From Artemia franciscana (taxonomy: Eukaryota > Arthropoda > Branchiopoda > Anostraca > Artemiidae), in NCBI RefSeq assembly GCF_032884065.1, contig NC_088867.1, forward strand, positions 1,240,001 to 1,304,000: a stretch of 64,000 nt of DNA, read 5' to 3'. How positions within the stretch are numbered: the stretch's first letter is position 1; every line of letters starts with the position of its first letter. The position numbers and the translations under genes are program-made. Under the pieces are notes generated by a model that was given only the letters and a program-made list of their open reading frames with translations, was not told the origin of the DNA and searched no databases. Below, in pieces: positions 47,105 to 58,782 of this stretch.

Positions 47105-48975
47105 TTGCTACTTTAGGCACTTCCAGGTAAGCTAGGACAGCTAAATTTGGCAGGCGTATCAGGGAGCGGACCAGATTAAATTGGAAATAGTCATTTTCCA
47201 GATCTGACCATCTGGAGGGGGTAGGGGCTGGTTAATTCGGAAAAATAATATTTTTTCGGGGGCCGGTAATATTTCAGAAAAATTTCGGTTAATAGAAAAA
47301 TGAAATATTTTTAACTGACGAACGGGTGACGGGATCTTAACGAAATTTGATGTTTGGAAAAATGTTGCGTCTCAGAGCTCTTATTTCAAATCCCAACTGA
47401 ATCCGGTGATATTGGGGGAATTGAGGGGGGAACCTAAAATCTTGGAAAACGCTTAGAGTCGAGAGATCAGGATGAAACCTGATGGGAAAAGTAAGCAAAA
47501 GTCATAGATACGCAATTGACATAACTAGAACGGATCCGCTCTCTTTGGGGGAGTTGGGGGGTTAATTCTGAAAAATAGAAAAAATGAGGTATTTTTAACT
47601 TAGGAAAGAGTCATCAGACCCCGATGAAATTTGATGTTTGGAAGGATATCGTGTCTCATAGCTCTTATTTTAAATTCCGACCGGATTCGGTGACATTGGG
47701 GGAGAGATGGGAGGGGGAACCTAAAATCATGGAAAAGGCTTAGAGTGGAGGGATCGGGATGAAACCTGGTGGTAAAAATAATCGTAAGTCCTAGATATGA
47801 GATTGACATAACTGGAACGGATCTGCTCTCTTCGGGGGAGTTGGGAGGAGGATTGTTAATTCTGAAAAATTAAAAAAAAAGGTATTTTCGAGTGACGAAG
47901 GAGAGATTGGATCTTATAGAAATTTGATATTTGGAAGGATATCACGTCTCAGAGCTCTTATTTTAAATCCCGACCGGATCCGGTGAAGAGGAAGTTGGGG
48001 GGGGGCCTAAAATCTTGGAAAATGCTTAGAGTACAGGGGTCGGGATGAAACTTGGTGGTAAAACTAAGTACAAGTCCTAGAAACGGGATTGACATAACTG
48101 GAACAGATCTGTTCTGTTTGGGGGAGTTGGGGAGGGAGGGTTAATGCTAAAAAATAGAAAAAATTAGGTATTTTAACTTATGAAAGAGTGATCGTACCTT
48201 TATGAAATTTCATATTTAGAAGGACCTCGAAACTCAGATCTCTCATTTTAAATCCCTACCAGATTCAGTGTCATTAGGAGGGGGGACCGGCATTACTGGT
48301 ACGGATCCGTTCTCTTTGAGGGAGCTAGAAGTTGTTAATTTGGGAAAATTAGAAAAATTGAGGTTTTTTTAACTTAAGAATGGATGACCAGACCTTAATA
48401 AAATTTTATAATTAGAAGAAACTCAGGTCTCAGAGCTCTTCTTTCAAATCCCGACCAGATCTTTTGACATTGAGGGGGAATTGGAGGGGGAAACTGGAAA
48501 TCTTGGAAAACGCTTATAAACGGCGTAGATACGTAATTGACGTAACTGGACTGGATCCGTTTTCTTTGGGGGAGTTAGGTGGTGTGGTTCAGTGTTTTGG
48601 TGAGTTTAGTGCTTCTGGACGTGCTAGGACGATAAAAATTGGTAGGCATGTCAGGTAGCTGCACTAATTGACTTGTTACAGTTGTTTTCCCCGATTCGAC
48701 CATCTTGAGGGCTGAAGGGAGAGGAAAAATTTGAAAAATTGAGGTATTTTTAACTTACGAGTGGGCGATCGGATCTGAATGAATTCTGATATTTAGAAGT
48801 ACCTTGTATCTCAAAGCTCTTATTTTAAATCCCGACCAGCATTAAGCCTCTGATTTTCCTTTTAAAGCAATCTATTGATTCTTAGAATTTTGCTAGAGCT
48901 CATATCATATGAGCTCTTGGCTCTTCTTGACCTTGTCACAAGTGCCGTTTGAGCTCTTAGCTCTTGTTTTTGATG
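47105..48975 (+). repeat. Family B repeat array, 3' of the transposase ORF
   Basis: Leading block 'cacttccaggtaagctagg', 'ttggcaggcgtatcaggga', then six units of about 280-300 bp marked near 47330, 47610, 47905, 48188, 48387 and 48768. It ends in the same tail as the upstream array: 'cattgattcttagaattttg', hairpin GAGCTCATA-TCA-TATGAGCTC, 'gagctcttagctcttgtttt'. Same orientation as the upstream array. Non-coding. Confidence 0.9.
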
Positions 48976-49164
48976 AATAGTATATAAATATAAGTAGTTT
49001 CAAAAATTTATTAAATACTCCTAAGGGGTTTCCTTCCTCCCTTACCTGTATTTATGACCCCAGGGCAAGGGTGCCTAATGTTTATTATGTACCTTCAGGA
49101 GCATATCACTTTAAATGACATTAATTTAGTAAGTATATGCATTACTCCGTAAAGCTAAGTTTAC

Positions 49165-49193
49165 GATTACCCCGGTTCCAAACCGGGGTAATC
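49165..49193. other. Perfect GC-rich hairpin
   Basis: GATTACCCCGGTT-CCA-AACCGGGGTAATC: a 13-bp perfect stem with a 3-nt loop, isolated in AT-rich DNA just after the family B array. Function unknown; it could be a transposon terminus. Confidence 0.85.
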
Positions 49194-49334
49194 AGTCATT
49201 TATGAACGAGCCTATAAATCATCAACTATATGAGATGATGGGGAAAAACCAAAATATTCTAAGATACGGCACTATTAGGAATAAAATGAGATCCCGTGGA
49301 ACTAAAATGGACGAATATCCTACAACTTTAGATT

Positions 49335-49830
49335 AAAAAAAATAATGTTCGTATATTTTATAGGCCTACAATCGGCGTTTCTTTACTTTTAAGAGCCAAT
49401 AATGTTTAAAATAATGTGTTTTAAAGAATAACGTTCTTTTTAAAAATAATATTCATACATTTTATAGGCCTACAATCGATGTTTCTTTACTTTTAAAGGC
49501 CAATATTGTTTAAAATAATGTGTTTTTAAGACTAATGTTCTTTTTAAAAATAATGTTCATACATTTTATAGGCCTACAATCAGTGTTTCTTTACTTTTAA
49601 AGGCCAATAATGTTTAAAATAATGTGTTTTTAAGAATAATGTTCTTTTTTTAAAAAAATGTTCATACATTTTATAGGTCTACAATCAGTGTTTCTTTACT
49701 TTTAAAGGCCAATAATGTTTAAAATGATGTGTTTTTAAGAATAATATTCTTTTTAAAAATAATGTTCATACATTTTATAGGCCTACAATCGGTGTTTCTT
49801 TACTTGTAAAGCCAAACTGTTATCTGCTTT
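49335..49830. repeat. Tandem repeat, five units of about 104 bp
   Basis: 'ttttataggcctacaatc.gtgtttctttactttt' recurs at about 49367, 49471, 49575, 49680 and 49785 (spacing 104-105 bp) with 'aataatgtttaaaataatgtg' and 'aatgttctttttaaaaata'. The last unit runs directly into the open frame described next. Confidence 0.92.
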
Positions 49831-50039
49831 GTAACCTAACAAATTCCAATTCGTATGGTGTTAAAATGATATTGCCTCAAGGTGTTGTTGCCAATTATAC
49901 ATGTTTTCAGCTTCCTTTTAAATCTGGTCTTAATGCTAAGGAGATGTCAACATTCTTAATGACATTCTGGCAAACCCCTCAAGGAGTGCTTAAGCCAATG
50001 AGAAAGGAGGAAATCTTGAATACTAAGAATTATTGCTAA
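49781..50039 (+). pseudogene. Unassigned open frame downstream of the 104-bp array
   Basis: An 85-codon frame without an early ATG: PNCYLLCNLTNSNSYG, MILPQGVVANYTCFQLPF, MSTFLMTFWQTPQGVLKP, ending at a TAA. Its first codons come from the last 104-bp repeat unit. The composition is protein-like, but I recognise no family. It could be an exon fragment or an old transposon piece. Confidence 0.3.
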
Positions 50040-50449
50040 AAATCATCTGTTATAACTACAAAATTAACAATCTTTGGGATTATTTGTCGGTATAAGATCT
50101 ACAAAACGACACAAAAATCAAGGCTATATGATTAGTAAAACCCTTTTAAACAGTAAAGGAAGAATATCTTAAATGGCAAATTTTAAAGGAAACTGATGAT
50201 AATAAAAAAAAAAATTCACGGCTAAAATTTTTGAAATCTTGTGGCAAATGGAGAGGCTACTTTACAATTCTCTACGTCTTCTAAAAGTAATTTTATTGCT
50301 ACTTTTAAAAATTAGAGGTGTCCCCACTAATTAATTTTTTATGAAGCTCTAAAGAAAAAAAAATGCAAATTTGTTCGGCCTATTCATGTCAAAGCTTTCA
50401 ATGAAGCCACAGTAATTTTTTCATCAAAGAATCTGCTCGTGTCTGTTGT

Positions 50450-50665
50450 TAATACGCATTACACTGCTATAGGAAAATAGCATTGGCTTCAAACCTCGGA
50501 GAATCGCCTTAAATTGTTCTGGTTTTCATTAAATCTGAATCTTTACTTCCCAGAAACTCTAAAACCGTTTCAAAAATTGAATAAAATATTTCCAAAGTTG
50601 CACCTTTTGACAACCAGTGTGCTTCAGTATGTATGGCCAATTGTTTATCCATCATTTTCATCGTA
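50450..50665 (-). pseudogene. hAT transposase remnant, rearranged
   Basis: Minus-strand 50660-50530 reads KQLAIHTEAHWLSKGATLEI followed by ETVLEFLGSKDSD, the 'H-T/A-E-x-R/H-W-L-S-x-G' block of hAT transposases. Adjacent 50450-50520 matches the hAT piece at 40795-40860 ('ctccgaggtttgaagc') but in the opposite orientation to that block. So two parts of the same gene lie head to head. Stops are present. Confidence 0.6.
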
Positions 50666-50699
50666 GAATTGTGCAAATATACGTACATTCAATGAATTG

Positions 50700-51050
50700 A
50701 TTCGTATTCAATACATTGAATGTACCAGTTGTTGATGGATGACACAGCGAATTACGGTTACCATTTTTACGAGGAAAAATCGCTAAACTTCTTAAAATAT
50801 TATCTGTCTCCATTGGTAGTTGAATTTTTCAACTTTTTGTGGCCAACTTTGTGTGGCCAAAAGAAGTTTAGCAAACGTTTATGTTTTTCACTATCTAAAC
50901 ACGATAAATTTTGGTGGACCACCGTTTAACAATTGTGAACTCCTATCTGTTTGTCACGCCAACGTAGACCCCGTCAAGTCTCCTGTGGGTCCACCTGGAC
51001 CACTTTAGGGATCAGGGAATTAGACCAACGACCAAAAGATTAACTGTGTA
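50700..51050. other. No recognised feature
   Basis: Short overlapping frames only (50720-50929, 50820-51008); no family recognised. Confidence 0.5.
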
Positions 51051-51054
51051 ACAG

Positions 51055-51385
51055 TTTTCTTAGCCAAACATTATGAGAGGAAAAGAAAACGGCATTAGAC
51101 TTTACAGTCCCTACCGGCGGTGCTGATCTCTGTTTCTTGGCCCTTCAGTAATGGCGGGTTAGAGGCCAATCATCCTGTGCTTTCGCACACCCTTCCTGTT
51201 TACCTTTCCCAGATTTCTCCAGTGCCCATTTAGAGCTGGGTCGACTCTGGCTGAGCTTACAGAGTGACAACACTGACCCCCGTCCCAAACCAAATAATTA
51301 ATTACACCAGGATTCGAACCCTCGCCCTCTCAGACAAAGGATCCTGAATCCAGCGCACCGATCCACTCGGCTAGAACGGGTTGCT
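51055..51385 (-). mobile_element. tRNA-Leu-derived SINE
   Basis: On the minus strand, from 51384: a tRNA-like head with A box TAGCCGAGTGG (51363-51373), an anticodon-arm-like ctggattCAGgatcc, and B box GGTTCGAATCC (51310-51320), with Pol III promoter spacing lengthened as in tRNA-Leu. A GC-rich body follows ('gtaagctcagccagagtcga', 'gggtgtgcgaaagcacagg'), quite unlike the surrounding AT-rich DNA. Ends and tail were not fixed. Whether the body holds a named conserved SINE domain is untested. Confidence 0.75.
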
Positions 51386-51389
51386 GATA

Positions 51390-52140
51390 GACGATTCAAT
51401 GACAACAACTACTTCCGGACAAGTAAAACTGTATGGTAATGATATTGTAAATTTTCAAAATCTGAAGTGCATACACTTCACAATGTTTGTCCCTCTTAAA
51501 TTGTAGTACTCTTCAATTCAAACTGCTTTTTAGCATTTTTAGCTTGTGCATTACCTTAGTTACACGATTTTATCTTCGAGCTCAACATTTCCCCAATGAA
51601 CCCAATTAATAAAGAAATTCCCCCAATTAATAAAGAAATTAAGACTCCATTCTCCTGCTTTCTATTATTTATCCCATTTATCTACTTTAAAGATTTCATT
51701 GTTAGTATGACTCAAGACTGCGGCGAAATTTGACCTTGAAACTTAGCGAATTCTAGCTTCTTTTGCATTTTCTATCTACATGCCTAGCAACCACCCCTAC
51801 TACCTATCAATATTCTAGTAGCTGCATAGAGTAAAACACACGTAAACACGAGTTGCGCTGCAATACCTAACCGTGCAACACCTAAACCGTAGTTGCATTG
51901 CAATGCCAGACACAAACTATTGCTCTCAAGGATTAGTAAATACAAAGTTTTATTTACAATAATGAATAAATAATAAAAGAATGAATTTCGAATAATCCAG
52001 TTCCGATTAAGTTCAAACCCAAATCATCCTCAAGGTCCAAAAGCGTGAATTTAATTCATGAATTTTATTCATATTCATGCAACAGAAAGGAAAAAAATGT
52101 ATTTGGAAATATCAAACCCAAACAAACAATGGAATGTAAA
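51390..52140. other. No recognised gene
   Basis: Only a tiny duplication 'cccaattaataaagaaatt' near 51602-51640 is notable. Confidence 0.5.
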
Positions 52141-52144
52141 TCTT

Positions 52145-52344
52145 CAAAATCACTTAAGCAGGGACCATTTAAGCTGTTCTTTCGCTGTTTGAAGAACCTG
52201 TAAAAAATAATTTAAAATTAATCTTTAATCTTAACTAATCTTAATCAATTAATATTAATCATAATTTTAAAAATTAATCACTTAAGCAGGGACCATTTAA
52301 GCTGTTCTGTTGCAGTTTGAAGAACCTGTAAAAAATAATTTTGG
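52145..52344. repeat. Direct repeat of about 70 bp
   Basis: 'cacttaagcagggaccattt', 'aagctgttct' and 'gtttgaagaacctgtaaaaa' occur at about 52150-52212 and 52277-52341. Between them is an AT-rich 'aatcttaa.' low-complexity stretch. Confidence 0.85.
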
Positions 52345-53240
52345 TATAAATTGAAAAAAAAAAATGAAAATCCCGAATTTACCAGGGCTTCAAAACAGCC
52401 AAATTATGTTCAAAAAAGAAGGAAAATGTTACAATCGCTGCATTTGCCCTCCAACACACCGCCATCATCAACGAAAAATAAAAAAACACAAATTTCTATG
52501 GCACTCCGATAAAAAAAAACTTGACACCTTTCTGGAATAAAATCTTTTTCTTTACGTTCGATGCTACAATTAAATAAGTGTCATAATCAGATTTTACGTT
52601 ACCACCAAAACTTTCTTCTAAAAACACGAGCTAGAATGACAATCTGTGAGAACATACTTTTGACACAAAAAAAACATTGTTTTTGCCCAACTACGCGAAA
52701 AAAAAATACTAACAATTTATTTTGCACCCACTATAAAATACAAAGCGAAAGCGAAGTAATATACTATTAAGAAGAAAAACAACATTAAAACCAAAACTAA
52801 ACTATAAGAACGACATGAGATAGGACTGTGAAACAGTACAAACTGAGAAAATGCAGATTGGATCGCCACCCTTGTAGCATGGCCAATTTTGCTATTTTTA
52901 TGCCACGGAGGCAGATACAAACAAATAGAAAATCAAAAAGCCAGTACATCTTTTTAGAGGAAAAAAAACGGATAAAAAACGAAGACTGGTTTCAGGAGGA
53001 CGAATAGAGTTCAAAAGTACCATACGATTTACTCCAATTAGCAACAATTTTTGAATAACCATGCTGGAGCATGTCAAACGTCCAAAATTACGTGTGAACA
53101 AAATGACCGTAAATTATTTGTAATTAAGATTCCCAACCAACTGACAGATTTAACTAGAGATATTGAAAAAATTATGAGAGTTAAATGGCGATCTAGACAG
53201 AAGATGCAACAAAATTAACAGACAGAAAGCTTCTTCTTAG
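52345..53240. other. No recognised gene
   Basis: AT-rich; open frames 52561-52770 and 52717-53101 (minus) resemble nothing known. Confidence 0.5.
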
Positions 53241-53243
53241 TAT

Positions 53244-54613
53244 GATTAAATAAAAAAAAAAAAAAAAAAAACAACTAGTTTTTTCAACAGAAAGTAAGGA
53301 GCAACATTAAAACTTAAAACGAACAGAAATAATTAAGTGTATGAGGGGATTTGCCCCCTTCTTAATGCTTCGCTCTTCACGCTAAAGTTTTGAGTACGTT
53401 TAAAAAATCTTCTTATTGTTCTAATTAAATGACCCTTTTGTTTCAAGAGCCGTTCATAAAGAAGTGTGACAAAATGTCAAACTTTAGCGTAAAGAGCGAG
53501 GTATTAAGAAAGGGGAAAGTCCCCTCATACACAATAATTTCTGATCATTTTAAGTTTCAATGTTGCTCCTTAATTTCAGTTGAAAAAAACTTGTTTTTTT
53601 CTTATTTAATTTTTGGTCATTTTTTGAATAATGGTGGGAAATCGGGCTCGGCCTCCACGGAAAGATACTCTAGACAATTCAATACCCATGAAAATTTACC
53701 CCAGAGAATTAGCATCAAAACCTAAATGTAAAATTGAGTTCTCAAAGGGAAAGTAAGTCAAATGAAAGAATTTTGTATAGGAATTCTGGGAAACACCCTC
53801 AGTGTAAAATTTTGCCTGAAAAGTTTAACCTCCTGGAAACTTCCTTCCTCATGGAAATTCTCCCCGTGGAAAATCCTCTCAAAAAATACCGTCCCCTCCC
53901 CAGACCAAAAAATATTTGCATACTTCCCAATAACAAAGAGTGTAGCCTATATAAACAATCGACAAATTACCTAGCTTAAAAGACCTTTCCCCAGGGGCTG
54001 TTGGGGGTTATGTTATCACCAAATATATAGATATTGGGCATTTCAACTATGCTGAACAATATGGCTATCGCAAAATTGTTATCAAACGACTTTGGTAAAA
54101 AAAGAGCGCGGGAGGGGGTTCTTTTCCCACCAAACTTTTTGGTCACTTAAGAGGGTCACTAGAACCTTTAATTTACATGCAAGTGAGACCTTTCCAGATA
54201 TCATAGGACTGTAGGTTCGATACAATCATCCCTAGGTAAATAAAAACAAACAACAACAACAAATAAACGCATCTGTGATCTTTCTTTTGGCCAAAAATGC
54301 AAAACTGCGCATTTTTGAAGATGGGAGTTTGAAAGCTTTACACTCGGGTTCTCAGATATGCTGGATCTTATGGTATGATTTCATGAGAATTTTTTGAATT
54401 TTACAGGTTTTCCCCCTCACTTTTCAAAAATCAGGCAAATTTTCTCAAGATAGTAACCTTTGATTGGTAAAACTAAAATTAACGAGTCTCATATATTTAG
54501 AATCAGAATATTAAGCCAATTGCTTGACTTATATACTGATATCAAAATTCCTTTTTTTAGACTTTCAGATACTATTGATACGGGTCGCTCCTTACTTACT
54601 GTAACTGTTTGAC
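53244..54613 (-). mobile_element. Family A element, copy 4 (full length, inverted)
   Basis: In reverse orientation: head GTCAAACAGTTACAGTAAGT at 54613 downward (its 5' hairpin is degraded), 'agtaaggagcgac' at 54584-54596, satellite-like block near 54050-54200, and terminal foldback at 53250-53600 (arms about 53283-53395 and 53482-53595). The subterminal AGTAAGGAGCAAC at 53293-53305 differs by one base from the inverted counterpart. Ends agree with copy 2, so the family's termini are seen twice. Confidence 0.85.
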
Positions 54614-55180
54614 TAATTAAAGAATGTCATCCACATAAGCCAAATATGAGACATTAGAATTTTCAAAAATTTGAAGTTTCCGGAATATTATTCCATATTT
54701 TATTTAATTATTTAATGTGGCTAAATATATAATTAGCCACATTTAATTTCAAATAGGAAGGGATTAGACTCCCACCGTCACGCCTTATTTGATTTGCAGA
54801 TATGTGATTTTTTTTTCCCTTTTATAGCGTATCTTAAGCTATTAGCTTTTCTACTTTTAATAAGCTTACCTGAGATACAGACTGCTCTCCTATTGGGATA
54901 TCTTCACTCCTTATTGATACCTTATGGGCAATAGCTTCTGGATCGGCTTCAAGAATTATTCTAGAAAAGAAAACCCTGTGGGATCACAATGAAACCAAAA
55001 ACTATCTGCCTCAGTAAATCCTTATTACTGAAAAAGTGAAAAAAGAAAGGGGAGGAAACAAGTAAGAGGAAGATGTTGGAGCTATAACTAAGAAAAAGCT
55101 ACACATTACTGGTCCTTGGATAGACTAATAAGAATGAACATAAAATGCCATAAGTCAAGTTTATTGATAAAACTTAACAA
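54614..55180. other. Hairpin and unassigned sequence
   Basis: AATGTGGCTAA / TTAGCCACATT (near 54714-54743) forms an 11-bp hairpin. Nothing else recognised. Confidence 0.6.
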
Positions 55181-55182
55181 AA

Positions 55183-55295
<113 letters not shown>

Positions 55296-55299
55296 ACAA

Positions 55300-56270
55300 A
55301 TAAAAATACATAATTCCTTGGTGAGTTGCTACTGGAGTCACCGTAAATACCAAAAAAAAAGAGAAAAAAAAACTATCCAAATTATCCACTATACTCCTTC
55401 AAACGCCTTAAACAACAAAAGAAGAAAAAATGACGAATTAATAGCTTAGGATATGTTAAAATACCTATTAATTTCCAATAGAGTCTAGTAAGACAATATT
55501 TTGGTATAATAGGTTATTTTAGGTCGGGTTTTGTGACTAAGTGAACGAGCAGGAAGATGGACCATCCCTAAGAATAAAAAAAATTCACGCATCATGCTAC
55601 TGATATCTTACAAAGCATTTAGCAAATTTACAATCTTAGTGTAGCAGATTTTGGAATAAACTATGCACTTTTATTTAATCCTATGGTTTAGGTCCACAAC
55701 CTGAAAGATATCTAGTAGCCTTTAAGAATGTGTGTTATGAAGACAAAATCCTACAATATGAAGGCTTTTTTAATCTCCTTTTTAATATTTTACTCAATTT
55801 GTTTCCCTCATTAGAAACATCCTTGTTCTGCTAAGATGCGATTTTATGAACGATTAGTCTCCGTGCAAGCTATCACTGTTAAAACTGCAAAATTAATTAT
55901 GATTTCAACTAATCTTAAATTTATTGGGTTTATTTTAATTAGTTTGACGTTTTATTTTATCTTTTTTGAGTTTAATTTGACTTAATTTTTTTTATTCCTC
56001 GATTCGTGGCCCCATACACAATCAAATATCTAATTTGCCACTAGTTTTTATTGAGGTTTTAGATGACTGTTGAAAATTCTTTTGGAAGAGTCGATAGAAA
56101 AACTTTCAGGGATTACTTCCCCAGGAAGATTATTCTAGATTTAAGTGCAATGTCAAATGAAGCTGTTCTTCAAATACCCTGTTCTGGGCGTGCCAACCTC
56201 AACCAAATGTGACCGAGTTGCGTGCCTTCATGCCTGTCTTGTCGGTTGGACAAAGGAGGCACAATACGTG
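55300..56270. other. No recognised gene
   Basis: AT-rich, no repeat or domain recognised. Confidence 0.5.
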
Positions 56271-56279
56271 AAAGCTCTA

Positions 56280-56580
56280 CAGAAGGTGAATTTATGTACT
56301 TGTAGAAAATAGTCATCGACGCTACATCAAAACTCTCACTAGCAGACTGGAGAGGTCATGGAGAACGACTAAACCTGCCCTATTTTGGATTTTTGGAGTG
56401 GTGCCAACATCGTTTTCAGAGCATACAGCGGTTGTCCATACTTGCCGATGGGTCTGATGCAAGACTTGTAGATTTGGATGGTTGAGCTAAGCGGTACAAG
56501 GTTTTTTCAGCGGAGGGTGATCCCCAGCTTTCTTACACAGGACATCCTCACCCAATCTAGGTTTTTTCCAAGAGATATCC
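56280..56580 (-). pseudogene. LINE reverse transcriptase thumb remnant
   Basis: Minus-strand translation from about 56575 gives WVRMSCVRKLGITLR, a stop, then STIQIYKSCIRPIGKYGQPL and YALKTMLAPLQKSKIG. The 'Y-K-x-C-I-R-P-x-x-x-Y-G' block and the following 'L-x-x-L-Q-x-x-x' are typical of the end of the RT domain of Jockey/CR1-group LINEs. Interrupted by stops. Confidence 0.5.
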
Positions 56581-56589
56581 ATGGAGAAA

Positions 56590-57550
56590 TATAGTTTCAA
56601 TTTAGTTCAATATTTAAAATAGTTTTATTTATTTTATGTCGACAGGACTACAGAAGGTAATTATTTTGAGCGTCCCAATGAGTGGACAGAGTAAGTGCAC
56701 TTGATTTTTAGACAGAATTCTTTACAGCAGCGTCCAAAACTAGCGTCATTTTAAGGCAAAACGAAAGTATCGAGGACGCGGTGCGTTGGTAGCAGATGTT
56801 CAATGGATAAAAATGGTTGATCAAACATTCATGCATTTACTGATTGTCTTGATCAGATTCCTTGTCATTTCTTACAAAAAAGAAGAGAGAAAAATAAATG
56901 GCCTAAATGACTGATAACAATACTGAAAAGTTTCAGAATACCGTAACAAGTTGTCCAAAATCTAAAAAATAGCTGAAATTAACGGTAATGCACTTTTTTT
57001 CAAGAAGAAAGTGCAAGTCATATTTGTAGAATATGGCTAGTCTGTCACATTCATTTAGCAGGTGGGAAAGTAGACAGAGGTAATATCGATACTAAATAAA
57101 TCATCTGGTCGGTGCGACGTCTATATATATTTATGAGGGGGTGAATGCCCCATGCATGAGAAAAACCTTAAAAATTGTTTTTAGTATTCTCCTAAATTGT
57201 AATCTTTCGGGCGAATATTCCCTCACACTATTTTTTGCCATAAAATGTAGACGTTATACATTTCCTTTTTTTGGAGGAAAAGGGCATAAGGTTACCCTTG
57301 AAAAATGGCTCTATATTGTGCGTATTTAACCTTACAGTATGAAGTGAAATGTCACATTGACTTCTGTTTTTATTCATAGTGCTATAGAATCGGATCTTTT
57401 AAATGAATTTGGAATTCTACAGCTCGATCCTTTACATATGTCTATTGAATCCAAACATGGAGGATGTGCGGAGAGACCCTGGAAGAATCATGTTTTCATT
57501 CAAAAGCAGGGGGGGAGTTCATATTCAGTATTTGTGTTAATCAACCATTA
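56590..57550. other. No recognised gene
   Basis: Short frames at 57141-57329 and 57357-57632; the latter runs into the inverted-repeat end at 57553. Not recognised. Confidence 0.4.
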
Positions 57551-57552
57551 TT

Positions 57553-58782
57553 GTGTTGCGAGAGCAACACTTTGGTTTTGTCGTGGGTTTTTTTTTTTTG
57601 TTCCTAGCACCCCGATTTCAGCTTATTCCTAGAAAGTGGTAAGGGTCTAACCTCTGTGGTTTTTACGGAAAGTGTGGACCTTAGGCCGGATTGATGAATA
57701 TGACTTTACATTTTGGAAAGCTTCGTAGAACTCTTGCCTGGGGCCAAAAAGGATGGTTTTTGCTTGTCCTTGAGCCAGAGCCTATAGTGTGTGAAGTGAA
57801 GAGGAGTTGTATAGCCTATGTCAGAGAGGACTATCTGAAGTTATGCAGCCAAGCTTTCGTTTCATCAAACCATGTTTCTGCTTTCGAGCGGAAAGCTCCG
57901 TTCTAGCAGGCAAGCAGGCAGGCACCAGTTTCAAATTGAAGATGGACTAAAATCTATAAGTGTTAAATATATGCGACAGTTACCCTGCCCCACAGCCAAT
58001 ATATCTTCTTTGAGTGATAAATAGAAAAATTTAGAGAAGCAAAAAAGCGGCATTTTCCCACGGGTCCGAAAGTGCTGCCGTGATTTCGGCTGAGTTTATC
58101 ATTCGGTTTTTCGCACTTGGGATTGCGGTAGAGAAATGGTATCAGATGTGCCTCTTAAACTTTAAAAGTCCTCTCATTGCTAAAGAAATTAGAGTTTATC
58201 CTTTGCTCCTTTCTAAGTGATGACGTTAGAAAGTTGGCCTACGGCAAAAAAGTCAACTTTTGAACTAAGACAGATAGATTTTTTTTTTCGACGGCAGTCG
58301 ATAGCTTTTGATGAGCTGATTAAAGTTTATGTCATCCATTTTTTTGTACAAAAATTCCTTCATGAGATATACCAGTTTGAAAGTTTAAAGGGGTTGACAA
58401 CTTCAGTAGTAAGGTACACACTGAAACCAAAAATAGGCCGATACCAATTGTGAGACATATAGGGGAGTTGTAAGCAACAGTCGGCTGCTAGCTCATAATC
58501 ATCCTCGGCAATGAGGGGTTCGCAACTCTTACTAGTTGGTGTACCTATTTTTGTTTCCGTTGTATTTGATGGTAAGACCAATTTGGTTCCAGTGGTAAGA
58601 CATGTAGGGGACTTGTAAGTAATAATCGGCTGTAAGGCTACAATCATCTTTAGCAATGAGGAGTTTGCAACTTTTGCGAGTTGGTGTACCTAGTATGTAT
58701 TTTAGCATCCTTACAGATTAACAACTTCAGCGTTTAGTCGCAGCGAGGAAACAAAACCAAAGTGTTGCTCTCGCAACACTTT
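57553..58782. mobile_element. Possible element with 29-bp inverted ends
   Basis: 57553-57581 is exactly inverted at 58751-58779. Each copy itself contains the hairpin GTGTTGC-GAGA-GCAACAC. The right end continues into further hairpins. Between the ends lie a T-tract, the unrecognised frames 57691-57906 and 58217-58453, and a 145-bp-spaced duplication at 58450-58690. It could be a foldback transposon or two independently inserted copies of one hairpin repeat. Confidence 0.5.
58450..58690. repeat. Duplicated segment of about 97 bp, 145 bp apart
   Basis: 'agacatataggggagttgta' to 'agttggtgtacctat' at 58450-58547 is repeated, diverged, at 58595-58690 ('agacatgtaggggacttgta'). Confidence 0.85.

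Noticed and set aside
49335-49830. CRISPR array
   Set aside because: The repeats are contiguous 104-bp units with no spacers, in animal nuclear DNA.
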